Shown piece by piece: positions 17,283 through 25,762 of a stretch of 64,000 bases of DNA. This DNA is from Halospina sp040196175 (GTDB lineage: Bacteria; Pseudomonadota; Gammaproteobacteria; Pseudomonadales; Oleiphilaceae): positions 180,883 through 244,882 of the forward strand of contig NZ_JBEFNF010000004.1 of NCBI RefSeq assembly GCF_040196175.1, given 5' to 3'. Made by a program: the position numbers and the translations under genes. Below the pieces are notes generated by a model. The model did no database searches and was not told where the DNA came from. It was given only the letters and a program-made list of their open reading frames with translations. Numbering within the stretch: the first letter of the stretch is position 1; the number at the start of each line of letters is the position of its first letter.

Positions 17283-17353
17283 TCGGGCTCCTGCCGGACG
17301 CTGTGCTAGACTCAGGGCAGTATTGTAACGAATTCGTAGACGCCGGAGGTGGC

Positions 17354-17671
17354 ATGTCGCTGCATTCCCAGATCGAGTCGCTTCTCAAGGAGCATTTCAG
17401 CCCGCAAGTGCTCTCCGTGGAGAATGAAAGCCATCAGCACGCTGTGCCGGCCAACTCCGAGACCCATTTCAAGGTGGTGATGGTGGCGCGGGCGCTTGAG
17501 GGGAAACGCCGTGTTGGTCGTCACCAGGCCGTCTACGGGGCCCTGGATGAGCCGTTGAAGCAGGGCGTCCACGCGTTAACGCTTCATCTATATACGCCGG
17601 ACGAATGGCAGTCCCGCGAGAGCGGAGCGCCGCAATCCCCGCCCTGCATGGGCGGATCCAAGACAGGCTGA
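17354..17671 (+). CDS. BolA family protein
   Basis: A protein of 105 residues. The BolA fold is clear: IESLLKEHFSPQVLSVENES, then HAVPANSETHFKVVMVARALEGKRRVGRHQ split around the conserved Ser/His, and LKQGVHALTLHLYTPDEW. The His in GVHAL is the invariant residue that binds an iron-sulfur cluster with a monothiol glutaredoxin. It is closer to BolA proper than to IbaG/YrbA because of the ETHFKV stretch. The ATG at 17354 is chosen because GGAGGTGGC precedes it; the longer frame from 17246 would overlap the divergent topB start. Confidence 0.88.
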   Translation: MSLHSQIESLLKEHFSPQVLSVENESHQHAVPANSETHFKVVMVARALEGKRRVGRHQAVYGALDEPLKQGVHALTLHLYTPDEWQSRESGAPQSPPCMGGSKTG

Positions 17672-17681
17672 GGAGGCGGAC

Positions 17682-18308
17682 ATGAGCCAGTTCTTCGAGA
17701 TCCACCCGGAAAACCCCCAACCCCGCCTGATACGCCAGGCCGTGGAGATTCTGAAAAAGGGCGGCGTAATCGCCTACCCAACCGATTCCGCCTATGCATT
17801 CGGTTGTGCTCTGGACGAGAAGAAGGCGGCCGAGCGCATCAAATGGCTGCGCAATCTGGACGATAAGCACAATTTCACCCTCGTGTGTAAAGACCTTTCG
17901 GACATCGGCCCCTATGCCAAGGTGGATAACGTCCAGTTCCGCCTTCTCAAATCCCACACGCCCGGGCCCTACACCTGGATCATGGACGCCACCAGCGAGG
18001 TACCGCGGCGGCTGTTGCATCCCAAACGGCGCCAGATCGGGATCCGTATACCGGATAACCGCATCGTGGAGGCGCTGGTGAGGGAAGTGGGCGAGCCCAT
18101 CATGAGCTCAACCCTGTTGATGCCTGGTGAGGCATGGCCCATGAATGATGCTGAGGAGATCCGTGACCGGCTGGAACACCATGTGGATCTGGTGATTGAG
18201 GGTGGTTACTGTGGCCGTGAGCCCACCACGGTGGTGGACCTGTGCGGTGAGGTGCCGCAGATTCTGCGCGAGGGTAAGGGCGATCCCACGCCCTTCCAGG
18301 AGTCGTGA
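17682..18308 (+). CDS. yciO: Sua5/YciO/YrdC family protein, YciO-like
   Basis: A protein of 208 residues in the YrdC-fold family whose best-studied members make threonylcarbamoyl-AMP for tRNA modification. Motifs: GGVIAYPTDSAYAFGC, KHNFTLVCKDLSDI, PGPYTWIMDAT, KRRQIGIRIPDN and SSTLL. The pattern HNFTL and RRLLHPKRRQIGIRIP matches YciO more than TsaC/TsaC2, and YciO is not the essential tRNA enzyme. It starts 10 bp after the bolA-family stop with AGGAGG upstream, so both are probably one operon. Confidence 0.85.
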   Translation: MSQFFEIHPENPQPRLIRQAVEILKKGGVIAYPTDSAYAFGCALDEKKAAERIKWLRNLDDKHNFTLVCKDLSDIGPYAKVDNVQFRLLKSHTPGPYTWIMDATSEVPRRLLHPKRRQIGIRIPDNRIVEALVREVGEPIMSSTLLMPGEAWPMNDAEEIRDRLEHHVDLVIEGGYCGREPTTVVDLCGEVPQILREGKGDPTPFQES

Positions 18309-18314
18309 GCCGTT

Positions 18315-18971
18315 TCAGTTCGGCTGATTGAAACGGATTTCGAAATCAGCCGCCGGATCCTGACCGGCGCCGGATTCATCCGTCATAACCTGTTTACGCA
18401 GTTCCTGGTAGCGGTGAGCGATGTCCTGGAGGCGGTTATTCTCCGGGGTCTCGCTCACCAGACTCTCCAGCATGGAATTGCCTTCCCCGTAAGCCTGGGA
18501 AATGCGTGACACATTTTCCAGGTACTCCACCGTCGGCTGGTTGGTGCTCAGGCGGTTGAAAGCAGCCTTGAAAGCCCGGTTCTGGTTGAGATCGTTCTCG
18601 ATGCGATCCCGGGTTTGCGGTGCGATCTGGGCATCCATCTCAATATCACCCAGATTGTTACGCCGGACCGCCATGCGGGTGCCCAGATCAACTTCCAGCT
18701 CCTGCAGCTTGGTACCGATGGTTTCCTTCACAAACCCACTGTCCCGCGCCACGGCGTTTTTGAAATCCTGCATGGGCAGATCGGCCAGGCTGACATTGGT
18801 GCCTCCCTGTTTCTCGAGAGTGACGCGCTCGTCAGCAATGGAGGTGGCCGTCTTGCGTGGAACAGCCTCACTTTCCTGGGCCTGCTGCGGTGCCTTCTGC
18901 TGCGCACCGCTGGTCTCGGTGCCCTGAAGGGCTCTAGCGCCGAAGTTCAGTGCCGCATCCAGAATACCCAT
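18315..18971 (-). CDS. hypothetical protein, helical, Gln-rich
   Basis: A protein of 218 residues with no signal peptide or membrane segment. The N-terminus (MGILDAALNFGARALQG) is an amphipathic helix, followed by a Gln/Ala-rich linker to about residue 45, then a mainly helical body with LADLPMQDFKNAVARDSGFV and RIENDLNQNRAFKAAFNRLS. The ATG at 18971 has AGGAG nine bases upstream. The short amphipathic start and helical body are reminiscent of structural or secreted helper proteins, but I recognise no family and infer no function. It converges on the YciO-like gene with a 6-bp gap. Confidence 0.6.
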   Translation of the reverse strand: MGILDAALNFGARALQGTETSGAQQKAPQQAQESEAVPRKTATSIADERVTLEKQGGTNVSLADLPMQDFKNAVARDSGFVKETIGTKLQELEVDLGTRMAVRRNNLGDIEMDAQIAPQTRDRIENDLNQNRAFKAAFNRLSTNQPTVEYLENVSRISQAYGEGNSMLESLVSETPENNRLQDIAHRYQELRKQVMTDESGAGQDPAADFEIRFNQPN

Positions 18972-19135
18972 GATCGGTTCGCTCCTGGCATAGGTTTGCC
19001 GGTTTTCCGTCGTACCAATTCCGGTATGCAGGAATCAGGCCATTACGGTCAGCAATCCACCCGCCACCATTGAGCGTATGATCCACACAGTAGCCAAACC
19101 GGCTGCCAACGTTTTGTTCAACCGGATCGGTAACT

Positions 19136-19348
19136 GTGCCAAGACGCATTTTCAGGTTTCTCAGTCGAATAGGGATTGCCGTCACACTGCTGGGTATTAC
19201 GGGGTTGCTGCTGGGCTTTCTCGGCGTGCTTCAGTTTGAGGATTATGCGTTTGGGCTGTCTGCGGGTGTTCGAATGTTGGGATCTGTCGCAATAGCGGGT
19301 TGTCTGATCAGTGCCATTGGCTTTCTGGGGCTTGAGTACGGCCCCTGA
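19136..19348 (+). CDS. tiny two-helix membrane protein
   Basis: A protein of 70 residues from a GTG start, with a basic N-terminus (PRRIFRFLSR) and two hydrophobic helices, about 11-31 (GIAVTLLGITGLLLGFLGVL) and 45-65 (MLGSVAIAGCLISAIGFLGL). The ribosome-binding site is weak. It precedes two further tiny membrane-protein genes on the same strand (30 bp to the next), so the three may form one operon. Function is unknown. Confidence 0.45.
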   Translation: MPRRIFRFLSRIGIAVTLLGITGLLLGFLGVLQFEDYAFGLSAGVRMLGSVAIAGCLISAIGFLGLEYGP

Positions 19349-19378
19349 CTTAAAAAAGGCTGGAACCGGAGTAACGCT

Positions 19379-19561
19379 ATGTTTCAAAAATCGGACTTTT
19401 TCATCATTCTCGCGGTAGCGATTTCATTCGTGATATCGGCCTACCTCTGGTTCGTGATGCATGATCGCGAGCAGGCAATCTTCACTGCGATCTGGATTCC
19501 CTCGATTTTCACCTTTGGAATCTACTTTAAGCTTTGTGCACTGATGGGGAGAAAAAAATGA
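19379..19561 (+). CDS. tiny two-helix membrane protein
   Basis: A protein of 60 residues with helices at about 8-27 (FFIILAVAISFVISAYLWFV) and 35-53 (IFTAIWIPSIFTFGIYFKLC) and a basic end (MGRKK). CGGAG lies about nine bases before the ATG. The stop codon overlaps the next start as ATGA, so the two are translationally coupled. No family is recognised. Confidence 0.6.
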   Translation: MFQKSDFFIILAVAISFVISAYLWFVMHDREQAIFTAIWIPSIFTFGIYFKLCALMGRKK

Positions 19562-19704
19562 CTTTTGACCTCATCTACCCAGCAATAATCGTTTTTGGCC
19601 TGATGCTCATCGGCGTTGTAATGACCGTATGGGAGTTCAACCGGGAAGAAGGCAGGGATAATAAAGATAATAACGAGGATCGCGTGGATCTGCGGAAGAA
19701 ATAG
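19558..19704 (+). CDS. 48-residue single-pass membrane protein
   Basis: The ATG at 19558 overlaps the preceding stop by four bases (ATGA). One membrane helix (IYPAIIVFGLMLIGVVMTVW) is followed by a strongly charged tail (EFNREEGRDNKDNNEDRVDLRKK). GGGGAGAAAAAA upstream gives a good ribosome-binding site inside the previous gene. It is the third member of a small membrane-protein cluster just before tRNA-Arg. Function is unknown. Confidence 0.55.
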   Translation: MTFDLIYPAIIVFGLMLIGVVMTVWEFNREEGRDNKDNNEDRVDLRKK

Positions 19705-19738
19705 CAAAAGCCAGGTAACAGCTGTTTGCCCGTGATGA

Positions 19739-19815
<77 letters not shown>

Positions 19816-19926
19816 AAAGAGGCGCCTATGGTAGCGGGCTCTGCATCCGGCATCAAATCTGGTGGTTGCCGTTTTTGAATAAGCGGGCCTAGACTGGCCC
19901 GTTTGCTCGTGGCTTAGAGGGTACGT

Positions 19927-20601
19927 TTGCAGATCTCCATCATCATGCCAGTGTTGAATGAGGCAGCCTCGATCAGGGGTACGCTAGCTGCGCTGCAGTC
20001 GTTTCGGGCGGGTGGCTGTGAGGTGATCCTTGCGGATGGCGGCAGCGACGACGGCACCCGGGAAGCGGCAGACGGTCTTCATGACCAATGGGTTGTCGGC
20101 TCTCAGGGCCGTGCCCGCCAGATGAATGCCGGTGCGGCAGCGGCCAATGGCAATCTGTTGCTGTTTCTGCACGCAGACACCCGCCTGCCTGGTGACGCGC
20201 TGCAATGGCTGGCGCGTTTTGAGGCCAGCGACCGCCGCTGGGGGCGTTTTGATGTGCAGCTTTCCGGTCACCGCCCTTTGTTCCGAGTGATTGCCTGGTG
20301 CATGAATCGCCGCTCCCAACTGACAGGGGTCGCCACCGGCGATCAGGCCATTTTTGTGCGGCGCGGCCTGTTTGAAAACGTGGGCGGCTACGAACCCATT
20401 GCGCTCATGGAAGATGTGGCGCTGAGCAAAACGTTGCGGCGCCATTGCCGTCCTTATTGCATTCCTGCTTCGGTAATCACGGACAGCCGGCGCTGGGAGG
20501 TGAACGGTACCTGGCGTACTATAGCGTTAATGTGGCGGCTGCGCTGGGGCTATTGGCGGGGTGAGGCCCCGGAGGTTCTGGCCCAGCGCTATCGCGGCTG
20601 A
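19927..20601 (+). CDS. glycosyltransferase family 2, TIGR04283-like
   Basis: A GT-A fold glycosyltransferase of 224 residues: SIIMPVLNEAASI, EVILADGGSDDGTRE, LLLFLHADTRLP with the metal-binding DxD-like HAD, and a C-terminal EDVALSKTLRRHC. The family is labelled arsenosugar-associated because it often neighbours a DUF2064 protein, as here, but no arsenic genes are visible. The start is TTG at 19927, preceded by GAGGG; the next Met (residue 7) would cut into the nucleotide-binding strand. The DUF2064 gene follows after 27 bp. Confidence 0.8.
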   Translation: MQISIIMPVLNEAASIRGTLAALQSFRAGGCEVILADGGSDDGTREAADGLHDQWVVGSQGRARQMNAGAAAANGNLLLFLHADTRLPGDALQWLARFEASDRRWGRFDVQLSGHRPLFRVIAWCMNRRSQLTGVATGDQAIFVRRGLFENVGGYEPIALMEDVALSKTLRRHCRPYCIPASVITDSRRWEVNGTWRTIALMWRLRWGYWRGEAPEVLAQRYRG

Positions 20602-20628
20602 TATGGATCGCAACAGGGACGAATAATA

Positions 20629-21249
20629 ATGCAATATCCACCTGCGGTGATGCAGTTCGCCAAATGGCCCCGAAAAGGTGAGGTCAAAACCCGCCTCGCC
20701 GCCGAGCTGGGTGAGGGCAAAGCGTTGGACGCTTACCTTGCGCTGACGGAGGCCGTGCTGAAGAACCTAATGGACAGTGGCTACCCGCTTACGTTCTGGT
20801 GGGATCGGGAGATTTCAGAACCACCAGGGGAGGCGGAGGGCGTCCTGCGTCGTTTGCGTAAGGGTGGCATTCCCCAGCGTGTTCAAAAGGGCAGTGACCT
20901 GGGCGAACGCATGAACCATGCGTTGGCGGAAGCGGTCGCCCACGCCGGGGCCGGCATGATCGTTGGGAGTGACTGCCCGGCAGTCACGCCACAGTACGTG
21001 CGGCGGGCGGCGCAATCACTGGAAACGGCGGATGTGGTGCTCGGCCCGTCTGACGATGGTGGTTTTGTTTTGATTGGTGCCCGCAGGACTGTTCCCGGCA
21101 TGCTGGAGGGGCCAGCCTGGGGGAGCGGGCAGGTTCTGGAACAGACTCAGCAAGTGCTCCACCAGAAAGGGTTCCAGGTGGCATGTCTGGAGCCGCTCTG
21201 GGATGTTGATGAACCCGAGGACTGGGCACGCTTTCAGCGCCTGCGCTGA
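20629..21249 (+). CDS. DUF2064 / TIGR04282 glycosyltransferase-like protein
   Basis: A protein of 206 residues with a nucleotidyltransferase/glycosyltransferase-A fold: MQFAKWPRKGEVKTRLA (the KxGxVKTRLA motif), DLGERMNHAL, IVGSDCPAVTPQYVRRA and LGPSDDGGFVLIGA. It pairs with the TIGR04283-type gene upstream, the usual arrangement. The pathway is uncertain. The 3' end overlaps the converging TPR-methyltransferase gene by 16 bp. Confidence 0.82.
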   Translation: MQYPPAVMQFAKWPRKGEVKTRLAAELGEGKALDAYLALTEAVLKNLMDSGYPLTFWWDREISEPPGEAEGVLRRLRKGGIPQRVQKGSDLGERMNHALAEAVAHAGAGMIVGSDCPAVTPQYVRRAAQSLETADVVLGPSDDGGFVLIGARRTVPGMLEGPAWGSGQVLEQTQQVLHQKGFQVACLEPLWDVDEPEDWARFQRLR

Positions 21250-23237
21250 AAGTACAGGCTCAGCCCCTGGCCCACCAGGCTCTGGGCCCCCGTGCCGAAG
21301 GCCTGAGTCTGGAGCTGTTTGACTACGGCGCCAGTGGCCAGATTGGCGCCGTCCGTATCGCAGGCTCGCAGCAGCTTCCAGTCCACCTCACTGCTCAGGT
21401 TGTCCATCAGCGCATCCAGCTGGCTGATGTCTTCCGGGAAGAACCAGCGCTTGCGGCAGCCGGCGGTGGCGTAGAAATCCGGCTCGTTGAGGAGCGCCTG
21501 ATACGCTTGATGTTTCGGGTTGTTCAGGATCATCCGGCGAAGGCGGCGTAACGTTTCCGTTGTCGGTTGCAGCTTATGCCGTTCCATCATGCGCCGCAGG
21601 GCCACGTCCACGCGGCTGGCACCGTGTTCGCCGGTATGGATGTGCAACAGCCCGCCGCTGTCCAGCGCTTGTTGGGCAAGTGTCTTGATCGGTGTGCCTT
21701 CGTGGGTTTCCGAGGGCAGCTGGCGGATCTCCACCATCTGCACCTGATTGCCGTCCTGGATGAAGCGGGTGGCTAGTGAGTAGGGCCAGAAGACAATGTT
21801 CTGCAGGTCTTTCTCCCGCGCAAGGCGGTTGCCGTGAGCCAATCCGGCCAGGTTCTCGTCCACCGCAACCACTTCCACGTCGGTGAAGTAGTGCGCCAGC
21901 TCCATGGCATGCTGGCCCGAACCGGCGCCGATCACCAGGATGCGTACGGTCTCCGGCCAGGTACTGGTATCGATGCCAAGGCTTTGCGCCAGTTCCTGCT
22001 TGAGCGGCTGGGCATGGTGAAGACGCAGGTTATGCCAGCAGGGCCAGGCATGAGGCAGGTCTTCGCGGGCCAGCGCCAGCTCGTCCTGTTTCTCCTGGAA
22101 CTGCTGCTTGTAGGCTTCTTCTTCCGCCTTGTGGTAGTAGCTTTCCGCCATCAGGGGCTGCATGCCTTGCGGCCAGTCCTCTAACGTGAACCGACCGATG
22201 TGCTGGGCGTAAGGCTGATGGAAAAGCGCGCCGTAGAGGCTGCGCAGGATCAGCCCGGCAGCGACCTCTTCCGGCTGGAACGGGGCACGGAGTTCCACCT
22301 TGAGATTGGCATCCAGCTCTCGTAAAAAAGCCTCTTCTTCCTCCGTGACCATCTGCGCAAAGCCGGTACGGTTGGCGTACCGGCTTTGCGCCATGGCCAG
22401 GCGCTGGCGCGATTCGTAGAGCTCGCCGGTGTCCCGCACCTCCATCAGAAGGGCGTGGCGGGCGCGGGTAATCAGTTTTTCCAGGTCCGGGTCCACCAGC
22501 AGGGTGGTTTCCAGCGCCAGCAGCAGAAGCTCATCCGTGCAGATGGTATCCAGCAACCAGTCTCCGGCTCCTGTATCCGCCGCATATTGTTGGCGTAACA
22601 GGCGGGTGACGAAACGGCTCAGCTCCTGGTGGGGCAGTCCCGGATGGGAAAGGAGGCGGATGGCGTCGTGTGCCAGGGCTGAATCGGCCCTCTGGATATC
22701 CAGGTGACGGGCGCATTCAAGCATGCCGGCGTAGACCGAGTCCCAGTTGCGGTTGCAATCCAGCAGGCAGCGATAGTGAAGGTAGGCCTGGTCAAACCAT
22801 TGCTGCTGACGCAGAGCGTGGGCCTTGCCGGCGAAGGCGGGGGCGGACTGGCGGTCCTGGTTGAGCGCTTCATCAAACAGCACCTCGGCCTGCTCGGGCT
22901 CCTCCCGCATCAGGGCCAGATAGCCCAGGTTCGCCAGCACCTGGCCCGAGGCTGGCGCCGCAACGCGAGCGCGGTCCAGCAACTCAGCCGCCTGGGCGAG
23001 CTGGCCCTCATCCATGGCAACGCGACCCAACAGGTTCAACGCCTCAGGGTGTTCTGGCTGCGCAGTCAGCACTACATCGAGCGCCTCACGCACCTGCTGG
23101 CGGGCGTGCCCGCGCATGTCTGGCTCCGTATCCGGGCTGTTGGCGAAGCGGTACAGCTCGTTCGCCTGCAGCAGGCGTCGGGCCATGGCCGCTTCCTGTT
23201 CGCGGGTTACCTCTTCCAGTTGGGTCTGCGCCTGCAT
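21234..23237 (-). CDS. TPR-methyltransferase protein beside flagellin
   Basis: A protein of 667 residues. The N-terminal 230 residues are TPR-like helical repeats (HPEALNLLGRVAMDEGQLAQ, GQVLANLGYLALMREEPEQA). Residues about 430-500 contain an S-adenosylmethionine-binding Rossmann motif (VRILVIGAGSGQHAMELAHY with the acidic VEVVAVDEN), and the C-terminus includes YATAGCRKRWFFPEDI. It starts 32 bp after the large flagellin stop on the same strand with AAGGGGGC upstream. This position suggests modification of flagellin or of a flagellin sugar, but the substrate is inference. There is no membrane segment. Confidence 0.75.
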   Translation of the reverse strand: MQAQTQLEEVTREQEAAMARRLLQANELYRFANSPDTEPDMRGHARQQVREALDVVLTAQPEHPEALNLLGRVAMDEGQLAQAAELLDRARVAAPASGQVLANLGYLALMREEPEQAEVLFDEALNQDRQSAPAFAGKAHALRQQQWFDQAYLHYRCLLDCNRNWDSVYAGMLECARHLDIQRADSALAHDAIRLLSHPGLPHQELSRFVTRLLRQQYAADTGAGDWLLDTICTDELLLLALETTLLVDPDLEKLITRARHALLMEVRDTGELYESRQRLAMAQSRYANRTGFAQMVTEEEEAFLRELDANLKVELRAPFQPEEVAAGLILRSLYGALFHQPYAQHIGRFTLEDWPQGMQPLMAESYYHKAEEEAYKQQFQEKQDELALAREDLPHAWPCWHNLRLHHAQPLKQELAQSLGIDTSTWPETVRILVIGAGSGQHAMELAHYFTDVEVVAVDENLAGLAHGNRLAREKDLQNIVFWPYSLATRFIQDGNQVQMVEIRQLPSETHEGTPIKTLAQQALDSGGLLHIHTGEHGASRVDVALRRMMERHKLQPTTETLRRLRRMILNNPKHQAYQALLNEPDFYATAGCRKRWFFPEDISQLDALMDNLSSEVDWKLLRACDTDGANLATGAVVKQLQTQAFGTGAQSLVGQGLSLYFQRRR

Positions 23238-23269
23238 GTTGCCCCCTTATTGGTTCAGTCGTTGTTCGG

Positions 23270-25480
23270 TTAACCCTGGAGCAGCTGCAGCACCTGCTGC
23301 GGCCGCTGGTTGGCCTGGCTCAGCACCGAGATGCCAGCCTGCTGGAGCGTCTGGGTTCGGGACAGTTCGGCGCTCTGTTTGGCGAAGTCCGCGTCTCGGA
23401 TCCGGGAATTGGCGGCGGTCAGGTTTTCGGAGGAGACCTGCTGATTCTCGATCGTAGACTCGAACCGGTTCTGGATGGCGCCGAGGTTGGCTCGCTGGCG
23501 GTTGACCTGATTCAGGGCGTTGTCTATCGAGGTTATGGCGTCATTAGCGCCCTCTACTGTCGAGATATCGACGTCTCGGAGAAGCTGCCCTGATTCATTG
23601 GCGCCGAAGGTGCCGACTTCAAACCCGGAGGACTCCGTTTTGCCGCTGAGGGTTCCGATTTCAATCGCACCGGCTGACTCCAGAGACACTGAGGCGCGCT
23701 GTACCTGACCTGCATTGCTACCGGCGATAGGCTGCGTTGCCGTGCTTTCTAGGCCTAGGTCGCTTGCACCGTTGGTAAGGTTGGAGATGTCTAGATCCGT
23801 GACTGCAATATTACGCCCATCTTCCGCAATCAAGCGGAAGGAGCGACCACTCGCGGTGGAAAAGGATTCGGCGCTAACACCGGTAATACCGGCATCGTTC
23901 ACGGCGTTAACGATTTTCTGTTGAGCCTCGGTGGCGGTTTCGCTTCCATCAAGAGAGGGTGATACATCTTCACCATTGATCTTAAAGGTTGCCTCGCCAG
24001 TGATACCGCTCTCGTTGATGTTCCCTGACGTAAGGATTGTTGGAGTCGCCTCGGCTGTAACGCCTGTGGAATCGGAGGAGCGGTTGATTGCCGCAGCTTT
24101 CGCAATGGCGCTTGAGGCTGGATCGGTTACGTTTGGTGATCCTGTATCGTCTCCCGAGCGACTGCTGCCGATGGTGGTTCCGTTGATTGTCAGGTCGTCC
24201 CCCTCGAGGGCGCTGCCTCCCACAACGGAGCTGACGGTGCCGCTGTTGTTGCCGCTGAAGCTGCCAACCTGGAACCCTGCCCTGCTGATATCGCCGGTAG
24301 TGCTGAGATCAATATCACTGCCATCCTCAGAGATCAGGGTATAGGTTCCCCGGAACGTGCTCGCGTCATTATCGGTGCCGTCAGCCTTGGTATCGGCCAA
24401 ACCATAACGCGCCGCCATGTCTTGTGTGTCAATACCTGTTCCATCGGGGTTTTCAGCGTCGCCATTAGTATTGGAGCTGAAATCAATGGTTATGTTCTCA
24501 CCGTCTGGGGCCGTCAACTCAACACCAGCCCGAGGATCCCCGGAAAAGGACGCCTCCACCTTGGTCTGGTCCGTCTTTTTATTGATGCTTGAGACCACCG
24601 AATTCAGGAACGATTCTGCGCTTTGGCCGGCAGTGCCGCTCGGCATCTCGATCTCTTTCCCGTTCAATTCCATCACTACTGGATCGTTGGCATCGGCATT
24701 GACCGGGAGTTTGGCGCTGGGTTGAATACCCGCGCCACTGACTGAGGTTTCATTCACGACCGCCTTAACGCCTGAGTCATCGCTCTTGGCGTTGACTGCT
24801 GCGGCTCTGGCGATGGCACTTTGGCCCGCGTCCTTGAATGAATCTTTGTCATCGGCCGCGTCGGGTGCGTCGATTGAGATACCATTAATGACCAGATCAC
24901 CGCCGGCCATATCCCGATCATTATCGCCGGAAGCCGAAGGAAAAGAGGTCACGCCATCCGTTTTCGCGGCGCCAAGAGTGTTGGGGGTTGTGCCTGCAAT
25001 ATCGACCCCGACCGTTTCTCCCCGATTAGCACCAATTTGGAAGGTTGCCTTCTGAAACGAACCGTCCAGCAGGTTGGTACCATTGAAGTTGGTCTGTTCA
25101 GAGACCCGCTTGATTTCGGCTTTAAGTTCCTGAACCTCCGCGTTCAGGGATTCCCGGTCCTGAGCGCTGTTGGTCGCATTGGCCGACTGCAGGGAAAGCT
25201 CGCGGATGCGTTGCAGGTTTTCGGTCATGGAACCGAGTGCCCCTTCAGCGGTCTGCGCCAGGGAAACGCCATCATTGGCATTCCGGATCCCTACCTCCAG
25301 ACCCTGGGTCTGGGATTCAAACCGTGTTGAAATGGCCAGCCCCGCTGCGTCGTCCGCCGCGCTGTTAATCCGAAGGCCGGAGGAAAGGCGCTCCAGAGCC
25401 GTGTCCTGTGCGCCCTGACTCCGGTCCAGGTTCCGTTGCGCGTTGAGGGACGCGATATTGGTGTTGATGATCTGAGGCAT
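23270..25480 (-). CDS. fliC: large flagellin with duplicated central module
   Basis: Filament subunit of 736 residues, longer than the usual 280-500. Conserved N-terminal D0/D1 is residues 1-165 (INTNIASLNAQRNLDRSQ, ERLSSGLRINSAADDAAG) and C-terminal D1/D0 is about 635-736 (SSENLTAANSRIRDADFAKQ, QQAGISVLSQAN). The variable centre consists of two paralogous modules, residues 193-414 and 426-631, each opening with a DLxING strand; the 490-residue flagellin at 29986 has one. The ATG at 25480 is fixed by homology, not the in-frame start at 25546. A sigma-54 promoter lies at 25572-25587. TPR-methyltransferase follows after 32 bp. Confidence 0.93.
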   Translation of the reverse strand: MPQIINTNIASLNAQRNLDRSQGAQDTALERLSSGLRINSAADDAAGLAISTRFESQTQGLEVGIRNANDGVSLAQTAEGALGSMTENLQRIRELSLQSANATNSAQDRESLNAEVQELKAEIKRVSEQTNFNGTNLLDGSFQKATFQIGANRGETVGVDIAGTTPNTLGAAKTDGVTSFPSASGDNDRDMAGGDLVINGISIDAPDAADDKDSFKDAGQSAIARAAAVNAKSDDSGVKAVVNETSVSGAGIQPSAKLPVNADANDPVVMELNGKEIEMPSGTAGQSAESFLNSVVSSINKKTDQTKVEASFSGDPRAGVELTAPDGENITIDFSSNTNGDAENPDGTGIDTQDMAARYGLADTKADGTDNDASTFRGTYTLISEDGSDIDLSTTGDISRAGFQVGSFSGNNSGTVSSVVGGSALEGDDLTINGTTIGSSRSGDDTGSPNVTDPASSAIAKAAAINRSSDSTGVTAEATPTILTSGNINESGITGEATFKINGEDVSPSLDGSETATEAQQKIVNAVNDAGITGVSAESFSTASGRSFRLIAEDGRNIAVTDLDISNLTNGASDLGLESTATQPIAGSNAGQVQRASVSLESAGAIEIGTLSGKTESSGFEVGTFGANESGQLLRDVDISTVEGANDAITSIDNALNQVNRQRANLGAIQNRFESTIENQQVSSENLTAANSRIRDADFAKQSAELSRTQTLQQAGISVLSQANQRPQQVLQLLQG
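23588..24205 (-). repeat. flagellin central module, copy 2
   Basis: Encodes residues 426-631 of the large flagellin. It opens GDDLTINGTTI, continues AIAKAAAINRSSDSTGVTA, then DGRNIAVTDLDISNLTNG and closes GFEVGTFGANESG. The small flagellin contains one module with the same landmarks (LDVDINGTKI, AIAVANAIN, EDGRNIAI). Confidence 0.7.
24239..24904 (-). repeat. flagellin central module, copy 1
   Basis: Encodes residues 193-414 of the large flagellin. It opens GGDLVINGISI, continues AIARAAAVNAKSDDSGVKA, then DGENITIDFSSNTNG and closes GFQVGSFSGNNSG. Each of these segments has a counterpart in the same order in copy 2. The DNA itself is too diverged to look like a recent repeat. Confidence 0.7.
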
Positions 25481-25571
25481 GGCTTTTTCCTCCGTCCTCT
25501 CTATCTGCCGGCCGGGCGTTGCCGGTGCCGACCCTGGTTCGATCAAAGATTGTTTGTCTCAATCGTGTTAA

Positions 25572-25587
25572 GCGAAGGGTGTGCCAA
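25572..25587 (-). promoter_or_regulatory. sigma-54 promoter of the large flagellin
   Basis: The minus strand reads TTGGCACACCCTTCGC, with GG at -24 and GC at -12 separated by exactly ten bases (consensus TGGCACG-N4-TTGC). It predicts a start near 25560 and an 80-base leader to the ATG at 25480. Confidence 0.65.
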
Positions 25588-25762
25588 TTCTGGTTCTGAG
25601 TTTTCAGATTGCTGTTTATAAATGGAAAATCGAGATTCGTTTGAGGTGGTGACAGGTGATTCTGCCGGTGCTCTGCCGTATTGTTGGCAGGCTTTTGCCG
25701 CTTATTCAGGGTGGTGGTGTGAGGCCTTTATGAGCTAAGCTTCACTAAATTACTCGGAATTA

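Noticed and set aside
19927..21249. arsenosugar synthesis locus
   Set aside because: The two genes fit families named for that context, but no ArsM or other arsenic gene is nearby; such pairs are common elsewhere.
25680..25700. sigma-54-like TTGGCAGGCTTTTGCC upstream of the HD-GYP gene
   Set aside because: GG and GC are nine bases apart instead of ten, which sigma-54 does not tolerate well.
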